From the NCBI GenBank assembly GCA_905373565.1, contig CAJPTT010000012.1, positions 1 to 15,399 of the forward strand: a stretch of DNA of 15,399 nucleotides, in the 5' to 3' direction. The stretch's first letter is position 1, and each line of letters opens with the position of its first letter. Below are positions 4,485 to 11,514 of this stretch, one piece after another. The position numbers and the translations under genes are program-made. This DNA is from an uncultured Treponema sp. (GTDB taxonomy: Bacteria; Spirochaetota; Spirochaetia; Treponematales; Treponemataceae). A model generated the notes under the pieces. It was not told where the DNA came from. It was given only the letters and a program-made list of their open reading frames with translations, and searched no databases.

Positions 4485-5334
4485 AGCGAGTATGCTCATG
4501 CCGCAATATGCACAGTATACGGGAGACCCGGCGAAGGTGGAACCGATCCTTTCCGTAAGCGGCTTGTGTATCGAATATCCGAATGAAAGAACGAAAATAC
4601 GCAATATCGGTTTTTCCATTGCGCGGGGAGAAACGTTCGGTTTGATCAGTGAAAGCGGCAGCGGAAAAAGTTCCGTGTGCAAAGCGATACTCGGCTTACT
4701 CAAAGACCGTGCGCAGCAAAGCGGCAGTACCCGGCTGTGCGGTAAAGAACTGCTGCGATTATCCCCAAAGGAACAACAGAAAATCAACGGAAAGGATATC
4801 GGGTATGTCATGCAAAATCCTCATGCGGCATTCGATCCGTGTATGAAAATAAAGCGCCATTTTACGGAAACGATTAAGGCACACCGTCATTGCAGTACAC
4901 GTGAGGCTTTCCGGCTGGGGTATGAACTGCTCCGTGCCGTAGGTCTTTCCGATGCGGAACGTGTTATGGAAAGCTATCCGGGGCAATTAAGCGGCGGGAT
5001 GCTGCAGCGGGTTATGGTTGCGATTGCCGTTTCGCTGCACCCCGTGTTGCTCATTGCCGACGAGCCGACCGGCGCACTGGATGCCGGTAATTGCGGTATT
5101 GTTTTACAACTACTTGCAAAAGCGGTAAGAGAGACCCAAGCCGCATTGCTGTTTGTTTCGCACGATATGAATGCCGTTGCGAATATTGCAGAACGTATTG
5201 CCGTGATGAAAGAGGGTGAAATAGTAGAGACAGGAACCGCCGAAACGGTTCTGAAAAATCCCCGGCATCCGTACACAGCCGAATTACTATCCGCCTCGCA
5301 ATTCGCTATCGAGGAGAACCGATGCTTGAAGTAA
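4477..5334 (+). CDS. NikD/DppD-type ABC transporter ATPase
   Basis: This 285-residue nucleotide-binding subunit belongs to a peptide/nickel-type importer and would power transport at the inner face of the cytoplasmic membrane. The P-loop is SESGSGKS (residues 58-65), with Ser in place of the usual first Gly. Q-loop Gln113 lies in VMQNPHAAFDP, the signature LSGGMLQR at 171-178, Walker B LLIADEP at 191-197, and switch His229 in FVSHD. The LSGGMLQRVMVA form is typical of the D subunit of Nik/Dpp/Opp systems. About 25 extra residues precede the domain; ATG 4492 is an alternative start. It overlaps the permease fragment by 8 bases and the next ATPase by 13, so the three genes were one operon. Confidence 0.9.
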   Translation: MNEASMLMPQYAQYTGDPAKVEPILSVSGLCIEYPNERTKIRNIGFSIARGETFGLISESGSGKSSVCKAILGLLKDRAQQSGSTRLCGKELLRLSPKEQQKINGKDIGYVMQNPHAAFDPCMKIKRHFTETIKAHRHCSTREAFRLGYELLRAVGLSDAERVMESYPGQLSGGMLQRVMVAIAVSLHPVLLIADEPTGALDAGNCGIVLQLLAKAVRETQAALLFVSHDMNAVANIAERIAVMKEGEIVETGTAETVLKNPRHPYTAELLSASQFAIEENRCLK

Positions 5335-6017
5335 AACAGGTAACAAAACGCTATACGGACAACAGCCGGAAAGGCAGCGTACCGGTGCTGGAGGATTTTT
5401 CGTTGACGATCGAGGACGGAGAGACGGTCGCGCTTATCGGCGAAAGCGGCAGCGGAAAAAGTACCTTGGCGCGTCTTATCTGCGGTTTTGAAAAACCGAC
5501 TGTAGGCAGCATCCGGTGGGACGGCGAGGATGTTTTTCCGCTTGCCTGCAGGAGAACGCTCTACCGGCATATTCAACCCGTGTTTCAGGATAGCCTGAAC
5601 TGCTTTGACCCAAGGCAAAAAATTAAGAAAAGCCTTTGCGAGCCGCTGCAGCATTTTTGCCGATTTTCTGAAAAGGAGTGTATGGCTCGGCTTGCTCCGC
5701 TGCTGGATACCGCCGATATTCCTGCCTATCTTTTGGAAAAGTATCCGCATGAATTGTCGGGCGGTCAGCAAAAAAGGATATGCATTATCCGTGCGCTATC
5801 TATCAGACCGAAGCTCGCCGTCCTGGATGAAGCCGTCGCGGGGCTTGATCCTACGGTGATGCTGCATATCCTTCAGCTCTTAAAACGGCTGCAAAAAGAG
5901 ACGCAGTGCGCATATTTGTTTATCACACATGACCTGCGGGCAGCTGGTTTTATGACCGGTGATAAAGGAAAAATTATTCGATTTAATATCGGCACGGATG
6001 GCGGTGGTTCCACGTAG
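5322..6017 (+). CDS. NikE/DppF-type ABC transporter ATPase, short C-terminus
   Basis: This is the second ATPase of the same importer, 231 residues. Walker A GESGSGKS is at 40-47, Q-loop Gln89 lies in PVFQDSLNCFDP, the signature LSGGQQKR is at 145-152, Walker B LAVLDE at 165-170 with D-loop AGLDP, and the switch His203 lies in FITHD. All catalytic motifs are present. Soon after the His the sequence stops resembling the family and ends GKIIRFNIGTDGGGST. Relatives continue some 35-60 residues, including the segment around 'DR..VM..G.IVE'. The tail lies at the start of the hairpin cluster, so an insertion or deletion probably cut the gene. The start ATG 5322 has GAGGAG upstream. Confidence 0.82.
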   Translation: MLEVKQVTKRYTDNSRKGSVPVLEDFSLTIEDGETVALIGESGSGKSTLARLICGFEKPTVGSIRWDGEDVFPLACRRTLYRHIQPVFQDSLNCFDPRQKIKKSLCEPLQHFCRFSEKECMARLAPLLDTADIPAYLLEKYPHELSGGQQKRICIIRALSIRPKLAVLDEAVAGLDPTVMLHILQLLKRLQKETQCAYLFITHDLRAAGFMTGDKGKIIRFNIGTDGGGST

Positions 6018-6375
6018 AAGCGATGTTTCGACGATAGTCGAAACTCGCAGTCAAAAATGTACATGGATGTACACTTTTGACGAGCGGCACGGGATAGAAG
6101 CGGTATCCTTTTTATTGCAGGGCTCATTACTGTAGCTGCCTTCGACGTGAGGAGAAGCGCAGCCGGTTTTTGCAAACGCAATCAACAACCCCGACGCAGA
6201 GCATCGGGGTATGTTGTTCTCATAAGGTGGTTGCAGTCGGGTTTAATACCCTTTGTTACGACGCAGAGCGTCGGGGTATTAAACCCTCCGCGCGAATAAA
6301 AAGATACAAGCGGATAGCCCGGTTTTTGCGCTTGCGCAAAAAGCCGCCCCAAAAAATAAAACAATGGAGGTTTGT
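6018..6375. repeat. Cluster of five hairpin repeats
   Basis: There is no gene in this stretch. In order it contains: GTTTCGAC/GTCGAAAC around GATA, extended by GCGA/TCGC (6020-6048); GTCAAAA-TGTACAT/ATGTACA-TTTTGAC (6050-6081); CCCCGA/TCGGGG inside AACAA/TTGTT (6184-6218); GGGTTTAATACCC/GGGTATTAAACCC enclosing CGACGC/GCGTCG (6239-6286); and TTTTTGCGC/GCGCAAAAA around TT (6323-6342). The third and fourth share the core GACGCAGAGC-TCGGGGTAT. They resemble REP/MITE-like palindromes rather than ordinary terminators. A ribosome site for the next gene follows at 6367. Confidence 0.75.
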
Positions 6376-8019
6376 ATGAATACAAGAAAAATACGGTGGA
6401 TTGCAGCGGTGTCGGTTGCGGCGCTGATTGCCGTGTTGGGATGCAAAAATGCGTCGGAGATAAAAGGCCGTGATGAGTTGATTGTCGGAGAAGCGGTCGA
6501 TTTTGCAAGTTATGAGCCGATTGGGATTATGGACGGGCTTGGGTTTTCTCATTATTCGGAGATGGTGTATGAAACGCTTGTCCGGTTTGAGAATGGGGAA
6601 GTGAAGCCGGCTCTTGCCGAAAGGTGGGAGCATGACGAACATTCGTGGACGTTTTATTTACGGCGCGGGGTTACGTTTACCGATGGGGAGCGGTTTACTG
6701 CGGATGCGGTAAAGGTCAACATTGAAAAGATGCAGGAGTTTGTCGGGGACTATCTCGGCTATTATGGGGTGGTTTCGCGGATCAGTGCGGTGGAGGCGGC
6801 GGATGAATACACGGTGCGGTTCCGCTATGCAGAGCCTTACCCTGCCGTTTTGCAGGAGTTAAGCGCATCGGCGTTTGGGATGCTTTCTCCTCGTCTGTTT
6901 GAAAACGGGAATAATCCCTACGGCTCCTATACAGCGGATACGGCGGGAACGGGGCCTTACGAGATAAAGGCGGCAAACTGTGTTGCGGGGCAGCGGTATC
7001 GATTTACAAAAAATCCGCAATGGTATGGGCAAAACGGCGGACCGGAGTCGTTTACCGTAATGATTATCCCCGATGCGGACAGCCGCGCTCTTGCGCTTAA
7101 AGCGGGGGAAATCGATATACTGTTCGGTTCGTATCAAATTACCTACGATATGCTGGAGCAGGTCAGGATGCCGGCGCAGACCGAACCGGCGAATCAGAAC
7201 GGTGCGGGGGCTGGGTTGACCGTGCGCTTTTCGGATAAAACTTATATTACACGGAATCTGCTGCTCAATGCGTCTTCGCCGCTTACGCGGGATAAGCAGT
7301 TGCGTTTGGCGCTTGAGTACGCAATCAATAAAGATGAAATTATCAATACGGTACTACACGGAAGCGAGGTTAAGGCGGATACGCTGTTTACCCGCGATAT
7401 GCCGTATTGCGATGTTGCGCTGCCGCCGTATCAATACGATAAAGCGCGTGCGGTGTCTTTGCTTGAGCAGGCCGGTTGGACGGAACTGAATGGCAAGGGA
7501 ATACGGATGCGCAATGGAACGCCATTACAGCTGCGGGCGATTTATCAGAGCACAAAGCCCATCGACGAGCAAATACTGACGGCGGTGAAAGGGCAGCTTG
7601 CGAATATCGGCATTGAGCTTGTCTTGCAGGGGTACGAAACGATGACGTGGTTCGATACCGGTACGTCGGGTGCATTTGAACTGTCCGTCAACGACACTTA
7701 CGGCTTTCCCCAAGATCCGCATGTCTTTTTGACTGCGATGGCGGACGACGGGTTGGATAAAACCTCTCAGGCAGGCTTGGTGCAAAAAACGCGCATCGAT
7801 GCCTGTATTGCCGGTATGATGAGTACCGTAGACGAAGATGCGATACGGGACGATTACCGGTTCATTTTAACAACGCTGCATGATGAGGCGGTGAACATAC
7901 CGATTTCTTATGCGAAAGAGATGGCGGTATACAATTCGGAAAAGGTGAAGGATATTGCGTTTGCCGACAATCCGTACAGCCTCGATATGACGCGGGTAAT
8001 AGTGTTTCCCCACAGATAA
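6376..8019 (+). CDS. NikA/OppA-family substrate-binding lipoprotein
   Basis: This protein has 547 residues from ATG 6376, which has GGAGG at 6367-6370; a further ATG at 6364 overlaps that site and is less likely. The N-terminus has basic residues, a hydrophobic stretch (WIAAVSVAALIAVLGC) and a lipobox Cys at 23, so it is likely a membrane-anchored periplasmic lipoprotein. Family features (SBP_bac_5): EMVYETLVRFENGEVKPALA, WTFYLRRGVTFTDGERFTAD, GTGPYEIK, and near the end DPHVFLTAM with LHDEAVNIPISYAKEMAVYN. The middle segment ADTLFTRDMPYCDV and KALLEKAGW-like SLLEQAGWTE closely follow NikA, so nickel or a metal chelate is one option; short peptides are another. It is separated from the ATPases by the hairpin cluster. 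Confidence 0.9.
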   Translation: MNTRKIRWIAAVSVAALIAVLGCKNASEIKGRDELIVGEAVDFASYEPIGIMDGLGFSHYSEMVYETLVRFENGEVKPALAERWEHDEHSWTFYLRRGVTFTDGERFTADAVKVNIEKMQEFVGDYLGYYGVVSRISAVEAADEYTVRFRYAEPYPAVLQELSASAFGMLSPRLFENGNNPYGSYTADTAGTGPYEIKAANCVAGQRYRFTKNPQWYGQNGGPESFTVMIIPDADSRALALKAGEIDILFGSYQITYDMLEQVRMPAQTEPANQNGAGAGLTVRFSDKTYITRNLLLNASSPLTRDKQLRLALEYAINKDEIINTVLHGSEVKADTLFTRDMPYCDVALPPYQYDKARAVSLLEQAGWTELNGKGIRMRNGTPLQLRAIYQSTKPIDEQILTAVKGQLANIGIELVLQGYETMTWFDTGTSGAFELSVNDTYGFPQDPHVFLTAMADDGLDKTSQAGLVQKTRIDACIAGMMSTVDEDAIRDDYRFILTTLHDEAVNIPISYAKEMAVYNSEKVKDIAFADNPYSLDMTRVIVFPHR

Positions 8020-8645
8020 TAATACACCCCGATGTTCCAAAGACCGTGGACTGCGGCTACCAGCGCGATGCTTATCGCCGGATGAAACACCCGTTTGAGC
8101 TTGAGATAGGCAATGCGGAATACGATTCCGGCTCCTGCGGCGAAGAGCATAGAAGAAAGTCCGAGGTAACGGTGCGCCAGCGTGAAGAGGAGGAGGGCGG
8201 GGATTTCGGTGAAGCACAATTCAAAAAGTATGGTAGTTTTAAATGAGGCGGTTTTTTTATAACGGGACTGATCCGTGCGGAGGGACAATGCTAACATGCC
8301 GCGTCGGGGATGTTGATTATGCGATAAAGGCTGCTGCTGCGAATCTACGGCGTTTTCCGAGCAGCTTTCCGCTGCGGGCGGATTTTTTTGCAGCCGCGGT
8401 TCGATATAACCGGCATAGATTCGGTGCAGCCGATTCGGAGTATAGAGCCGATATAGTATTTCTTCATAGGCGGCTGCACATATCGTATAAAAGCAGAATA
8501 CACACTGCGCATATAGTCCGTCCGGCTTGGGTGGAAGGGTAAACGGTACCGCTGAAAACAACGGAGGCAACAGTAAAAAAGCAAACACCAGCGCGCATTC
8601 AATAAAGAGGAGTGCATCGTTTTTATTAAAGCCGTTCCATTTCAT
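7908..8645 (-). CDS. CPBP-family intramembrane metalloprotease
   Basis: This 245-residue membrane protein has the three CPBP (CAAX protease/bacteriocin-processing) motifs: EEILYR (61-66, EExxxR), FTLAH (154-158, FxxxH) and HGLWN (200-204, HxxxN). Several hydrophobic segments surround them: ALLFIECALVFAFLLLPPLF near the start, FELCFTEIPALLLFTLA, and ISIALVAAVHGLWNIGVYYY. Such proteins cleave or process membrane-bound substrates; some serve in bacteriocin immunity. Oddly, residues about 82-138, between motif 1 and motif 2, form a hydrophilic Gln/Ser/Asn-rich stretch of unusual length. The C-terminus after LWG looks unlike the family and is read through the 3' end of the binding-protein gene (112-base convergent overlap). 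ATG 8645 has only a weak ribosome site. Confidence 0.8.
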   Translation of the reverse strand: MKWNGFNKNDALLFIECALVFAFLLLPPLFSAVPFTLPPKPDGLYAQCVFCFYTICAAAYEEILYRLYTPNRLHRIYAGYIEPRLQKNPPAAESCSENAVDSQQQPLSHNQHPRRGMLALSLRTDQSRYKKTASFKTTILFELCFTEIPALLLFTLAHRYLGLSSMLFAAGAGIVFRIAYLKLKRVFHPAISIALVAAVHGLWNIGVYYYLWGNTITRVISRLYGLSANAISFTFSELYTAISFA

Positions 8646-8680
8646 CCCGTTATCTTATCGTGTTTTTTTCTTAAAATGCA

Positions 8681-8717
8681 ACAGCTTACAGCAGGGCAAC
8701 CGCATTAAAAATATTTT
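8681..8717. repeat. 37-base direct repeat, copy 1
   Basis: Matches 8928-8964 with a single difference, running from ACAGCTTA to AAAAATATTTT. Its right part is the left arm of the 36-base palindrome. Confidence 0.85.
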
Positions 8718-8730
8718 TAATGCGGTTGCC
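8695..8730. repeat. 36-base perfect palindrome
   Basis: GGCAACCGCATTAAAAAT is followed immediately by its exact reverse complement, with no loop. As RNA it gives an 18-bp stem apart from the tight turn. The central A-run and T-run could let it act as a terminator in either direction. Confidence 0.85.
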
Positions 8731-8738
8731 TTCCTTCT

Positions 8739-8772
8739 GTGCGAAATTTTGTTTAAAATTTCGCACATTTTT
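8739..8772 (+). terminator. Terminator-like hairpin with T run
   Basis: GTGCGAAATTTT (8739-8750) and AAAATTTCGCAC (8755-8766) form a perfect 12-bp stem with a four-base loop, followed by ATTTTT on the + strand. No + strand gene ends just upstream, so it would stop antisense or read-through transcripts from the importer side, or belong to the repeat block. Confidence 0.5.
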
Positions 8773-8812
8773 CCGACAAATGGGCAAACGCTTCAGGTAG
8801 AGTAGATAAAAA

Positions 8813-8893
8813 CCGCGGAAAAATTGAGACTGTGAGACCATTTGAACCGCGGAGAGGTTCAACTCTGGTCGAATAGTATCAATTTTTCCGCGG
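8813..8893. repeat. 81-base nested inverted repeat
   Basis: The outer arms CCGCGGAAAAATTGA (8813-8827) and TCAATTTTTCCGCGG (8879-8893) are perfect over 15 bases. Inside, GACCA (8836-8840) pairs with TGGTC (8866-8870), and TTGAACC (8842-8848) with GGTTCAA (8856-8862) around GCGGAGA. The result is a long, branched but coherent stem, possibly a mobile palindromic element or a structured RNA. Confidence 0.8.
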
Positions 8894-8927
8894 GGTCGTT
8901 AAAAAAACGGCCTGATGCGTTTGTCCT

Positions 8928-8964
8928 ACAGCTTAAAGCAGGGCAACCGCATTAAAAATATTTT
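8928..8964. repeat. 37-base direct repeat, copy 2
   Basis: Near-identical to 8681-8717 but the palindrome is cut here: instead of the right arm, CGGAGCAGCTG follows. GCAACCG at 8943-8949 can still pair with CGGTTGC at 8981-8987. Confidence 0.85.
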
Positions 8965-8985
8965 CGGAGCAGCTGAAATTCGGTT

Positions 8986-9005
8986 GCTGCATCGAGGGAT
9001 GCAGC
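8986..9005 (-). terminator. Hairpin downstream of gnd
   Basis: GCTGCATC and GATGCAGC form a perfect 8-bp stem with a four-base loop, five bases after the gnd stop. No long U run follows on the - strand (AACCGAATTT), so it is a weak or factor-dependent terminator, or a 3' end stabiliser. Confidence 0.5.
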
Positions 9006-9010
9006 TCTTC

Positions 9011-10498
9011 TTATACCGTATAGCTTGTAGATGATGTTTCTCCTCCGCAGCCTGTCCAGTTTGTATGGAAAAATGTACCTGGAGCTTTATCGGTGCGTTC
9101 ATATGTGTGCGCACCGAAGTAGTCGCGCTGCGCTTGTAAAAGGTTTGCCGGAAGATGGGTACAGCGTATACCGTCGAACCATGCCAGCGCTGCGGAGAGA
9201 GCCGGAACAGGAACTCCATTGAGAACAGCAAACGTTACCGCGTGTCGCAGTGCAAGCTGTGTACGGCGTAACACTCCGCTAAAATAGGGGTCGGCAATTA
9301 AATTCCGTAAATCTTTATTGCGGATGTAGGCCTCGCTGATTTTCTTCAAAAACACCGATCGGATAATGCAGCCTCCGCGCCAGAGGAGTGCAAGCCCTCC
9401 AAGATCGATTCCCCAGCCGTAGTGCGCATCCACCGTTTTAATCAACTCGAATCCCTGCGCATAAGAAATAATCTTAGCAGCATAAAGCGCATCATGCAAA
9501 ATGCGTAAGATTTCATTGCCGGCGGCGGATGTGCCGGATTGTTCGGCAACAGATGTTCCTGCTGCATTCGGCGCCTTTGTTTGTATACCGGAGAATACTT
9601 CCGCCGTTTCCGTCCGCTGCGTCCGTTGACTGCTTAAACAGCGGGCATATACCGACTCGGTAATCAACGTGAGGGGGACACTCTCGGATAAGGCTGTCAT
9701 ACCGGCCCACTTACCCGTTCCCTTTTGTGCGGCTGTATCTGCAATCTTGTCGATTAAATAGGATCCGTCCGTATCGCGGTAGTTGAGGATATTCGCAGTG
9801 ATTTCTATCAGATACGAACAGAGTTCTCCTTTGTTCCAATCGGAGAAAACCGCGCTCATCACTTCGTTAGGCATTTTGAGCACTTTGCGCATAATGTCGT
9901 ATATTTCGCAGATGAGCTGCATATCACCGTATTCAATTCCGTTATGCACCATTTTAACAAAATGCCCTGCGCCACCTGCTCCAATCCAATTACAGCAGGG
10001 ACTCGTATCTATGTGTGCGGCAATGGTTTGCAGCAGCGGTTGTACAAGCGGCCATGCGGCTGCGCTTCCACCGGGCATAAGAGACGGCCCGTTCAGCGCC
10101 CCTTCTTCTCCGCCGGAAACACCCATCCCAATATACAAGATTCCTTTTGCTTCAACCTGTTTTATACGCCGCTCCGTATCGGTAAAGTTGGAATTACCGC
10201 CGTCAATAATAACATCGCCTTCATCTAAAATCGGCAGTAGACTTTGAATTACCTGATCGACAGGATCACCGGCCTTTATCATCATCAAGATTTTCCGGGG
10301 ACGTTCAAGAGAAGCGGCCAATTCCGGTAGACTGTGTGTAGGAATAAACCGCTTCCCCGCACCCTTTGAACCGGCAAATTCATCCGGCCGTTCGGGACGA
10401 ATATCAAACACCGCAACAGTGTAACCTTTGCTTTCTATATTTAATGCAAGATTTTCTCCCATAACGGCAAGACCGATAATACCGATAGATGCTTTCAT
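9011..10498 (-). CDS. gnd: 6-phosphogluconate dehydrogenase, decarboxylating
   Basis: This 495-residue cytosolic enzyme converts 6-phosphogluconate to ribulose 5-phosphate and CO2 with reduction of NADP+ (or NAD+). The N-terminal Rossmann fold shows GIIGLAVMGENLALNI (residues 6-21). IIDGGNSNF lies at 97-105 and the substrate loop GMGVSGGEEGAL at 124-135. The catalytic region GGAGHFVKMVHNGIEYGDMQ includes Lys182, His185, Asn186 and Glu189. KGTGKW (259-264) and the all-alpha C-terminal domain end with FHTNWTG. Residues about 293-328 are a low-complexity Ala/Thr/Ser insertion not usual in the family (commonly 468-482 residues). The ATG overlaps the rpiR stop by four bases (ATGA), so the two are co-translated. 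Confidence 0.97.
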   Translation of the reverse strand: MKASIGIIGLAVMGENLALNIESKGYTVAVFDIRPERPDEFAGSKGAGKRFIPTHSLPELAASLERPRKILMMIKAGDPVDQVIQSLLPILDEGDVIIDGGNSNFTDTERRIKQVEAKGILYIGMGVSGGEEGALNGPSLMPGGSAAAWPLVQPLLQTIAAHIDTSPCCNWIGAGGAGHFVKMVHNGIEYGDMQLICEIYDIMRKVLKMPNEVMSAVFSDWNKGELCSYLIEITANILNYRDTDGSYLIDKIADTAAQKGTGKWAGMTALSESVPLTLITESVYARCLSSQRTQRTETAEVFSGIQTKAPNAAGTSVAEQSGTSAAGNEILRILHDALYAAKIISYAQGFELIKTVDAHYGWGIDLGGLALLWRGGCIIRSVFLKKISEAYIRNKDLRNLIADPYFSGVLRRTQLALRHAVTFAVLNGVPVPALSAALAWFDGIRCTHLPANLLQAQRDYFGAHTYERTDKAPGTFFHTNWTGCGGETSSTSYTV

Positions 10499-11373
10499 AT
10501 TCTTCTCCCTGCGATTGCTCTGCGCATTTTTGCTAAGTTCTGTAAACCGGTTTCTTTCAGCCTATTCATGACCTCAACGTAGAGCACATTAATGAGCGTA
10601 CCCACCGCCAAACTGTCCGAAAACGATTCAGAAATAACCGAATTGAGTACGGGACTTACCGTCAGTAATATATCCGCACAATGCGCAAGTGGCGAGTTAT
10701 CATAACTGGTTATGACAACAATCGGGCATTTATGCGTTTTCAACTCCTCTGCCAACGCAACAATATCATAATTTTTTCCCGAATGACTAAACAGCAGTGC
10801 CACATCCTCAGCGCATGCCTGTGAAGCAAGCATGAGCTGCATGTGAAATTCATCAGTGTACATACATGCAAGCCCCGTCCGTAACAGCTTATGATAAGCA
10901 TCGCGGGCGTTTACATTTGAACCGCCGAATCCGAACAGCAGCAAATGTCGGGCAGTTGTCATAAGCTCCGCTGTTTTTATGACAGCCTTTTTGTCGAGGA
11001 GTTTCCGGCTGGATTCAAGCGCCCGGATGGTATGTTTAAAAATACGGTCGATAACATCTTCTTCCTGCTCATCTCCGTCAACTGCTATTTCAAAAATATG
11101 TGCATTATCGGCAGCGCTTTCGCAGGCAAGCGCAATACGGAATTTCTGATAGCCTTGATAACCGAGCTTTTTAACAAACCGTACCAGTGTCGCCTCGCTG
11201 ATACCGATTTGCGCTGCCAGCTCGGTGATACTCGGATCAACAGTAGCTCCTTTGTGTTCGATAATAAAATCTGCAATGAGCCGTTCTTTTTCACTGAAAG
11301 ACCCGTACTGATTTTTAATAGCATAGAGAACACTTACTGCTGTTTCGTTTTCTGTATTCATCTTATTGACCAT
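10495..11373 (-). CDS. RpiR-family transcriptional regulator (HTH + SIS)
   Basis: This regulator of sugar-phosphate metabolism has about 292 residues. The N-terminal HTH_6 domain shows SFSEKERLIADFIIEH, then ITELAAQIGISEATLVRFVK and KLGYQGYQKFRIAL. The C-terminal SIS domain, which normally binds a phosphorylated sugar, shows HLLLFGFGGSNVNARDAYHK and later DVALLFSHSGKNYDIVALAE and CPIVVITSYDNSPLAHCADI. Start choice: ATG 11373 or ATG 11361 fit the family N-terminus. The frame extends to a TTG at 11412, but no start has a strong ribosome site. It is the first gene of an operon with gnd, divergent from the ABC importer, so it probably regulates both through the 140-base intergenic region. Confidence 0.93.
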   Translation of the reverse strand: MVNKMNTENETAVSVLYAIKNQYGSFSEKERLIADFIIEHKGATVDPSITELAAQIGISEATLVRFVKKLGYQGYQKFRIALACESAADNAHIFEIAVDGDEQEEDVIDRIFKHTIRALESSRKLLDKKAVIKTAELMTTARHLLLFGFGGSNVNARDAYHKLLRTGLACMYTDEFHMQLMLASQACAEDVALLFSHSGKNYDIVALAEELKTHKCPIVVITSYDNSPLAHCADILLTVSPVLNSVISESFSDSLAVGTLINVLYVEVMNRLKETGLQNLAKMRRAIAGRRI

Positions 11374-11426
11374 CACTCTTATTAGTATATCTTGAAAGTT
11401 TTTTTTATGCAAGGAATATTTTTTTC

Positions 11427-11455
11427 TTGACAGCAGATATTCTTCGGTGTAAGCT
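11427..11455 (+). promoter_or_regulatory. Candidate promoter of the ABC importer operon
   Basis: A perfect -35 TTGACA (11427-11432) is followed by a 17-base spacer and TAAGCT (11450-11455), a poor -10 with three of six consensus positions. A poor -10 behind a good -35 is common where an activator or de-repression is needed. The site lies in the divergent region shared with rpiR. Confidence 0.4.
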
Positions 11456-11469
11456 ATTAGTATAGTTCA

Positions 11470-11489
11470 CCTCAATTGTTTTTTTGAGG
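11470..11489. promoter_or_regulatory. Inverted repeat in the importer leader, possible operator
   Basis: CCTCAA (11470-11475) and TTGAGG (11484-11489) flank eight T-rich bases, downstream of the candidate promoter and 10 bases before the AAGGAG ribosome site. It could be an RpiR operator or a small leader hairpin; nothing here separates the two. Confidence 0.35.
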
Positions 11490-11514
11490 GATCGTTTAGA
11501 AGGAGATTGCAGAT

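Larger units (their letters stand above)
8646..9010. other. Gene-free palindrome-rich stretch between CPBP gene and gnd
   Basis: No coding gene is supported. The stretch holds the palindromes and repeats listed separately: a 36-base perfect palindrome, a 12-bp hairpin, an 81-base nested inverted repeat, two copies of a 37-base direct repeat, and a hairpin just after gnd. Confidence 0.7.

Noticed and set aside
4974..5771. 265-codon open frame on the - strand
   Set aside because: It lies wholly antisense to two well-supported ATPase genes with all motifs intact, and its sequence looks like a codon-bias shadow.
6170..6508. Small open frames on both strands across the hairpin cluster
   Set aside because: They are made of palindromic repeat sequence, lack ribosome sites and overlap the start of the binding-protein gene.
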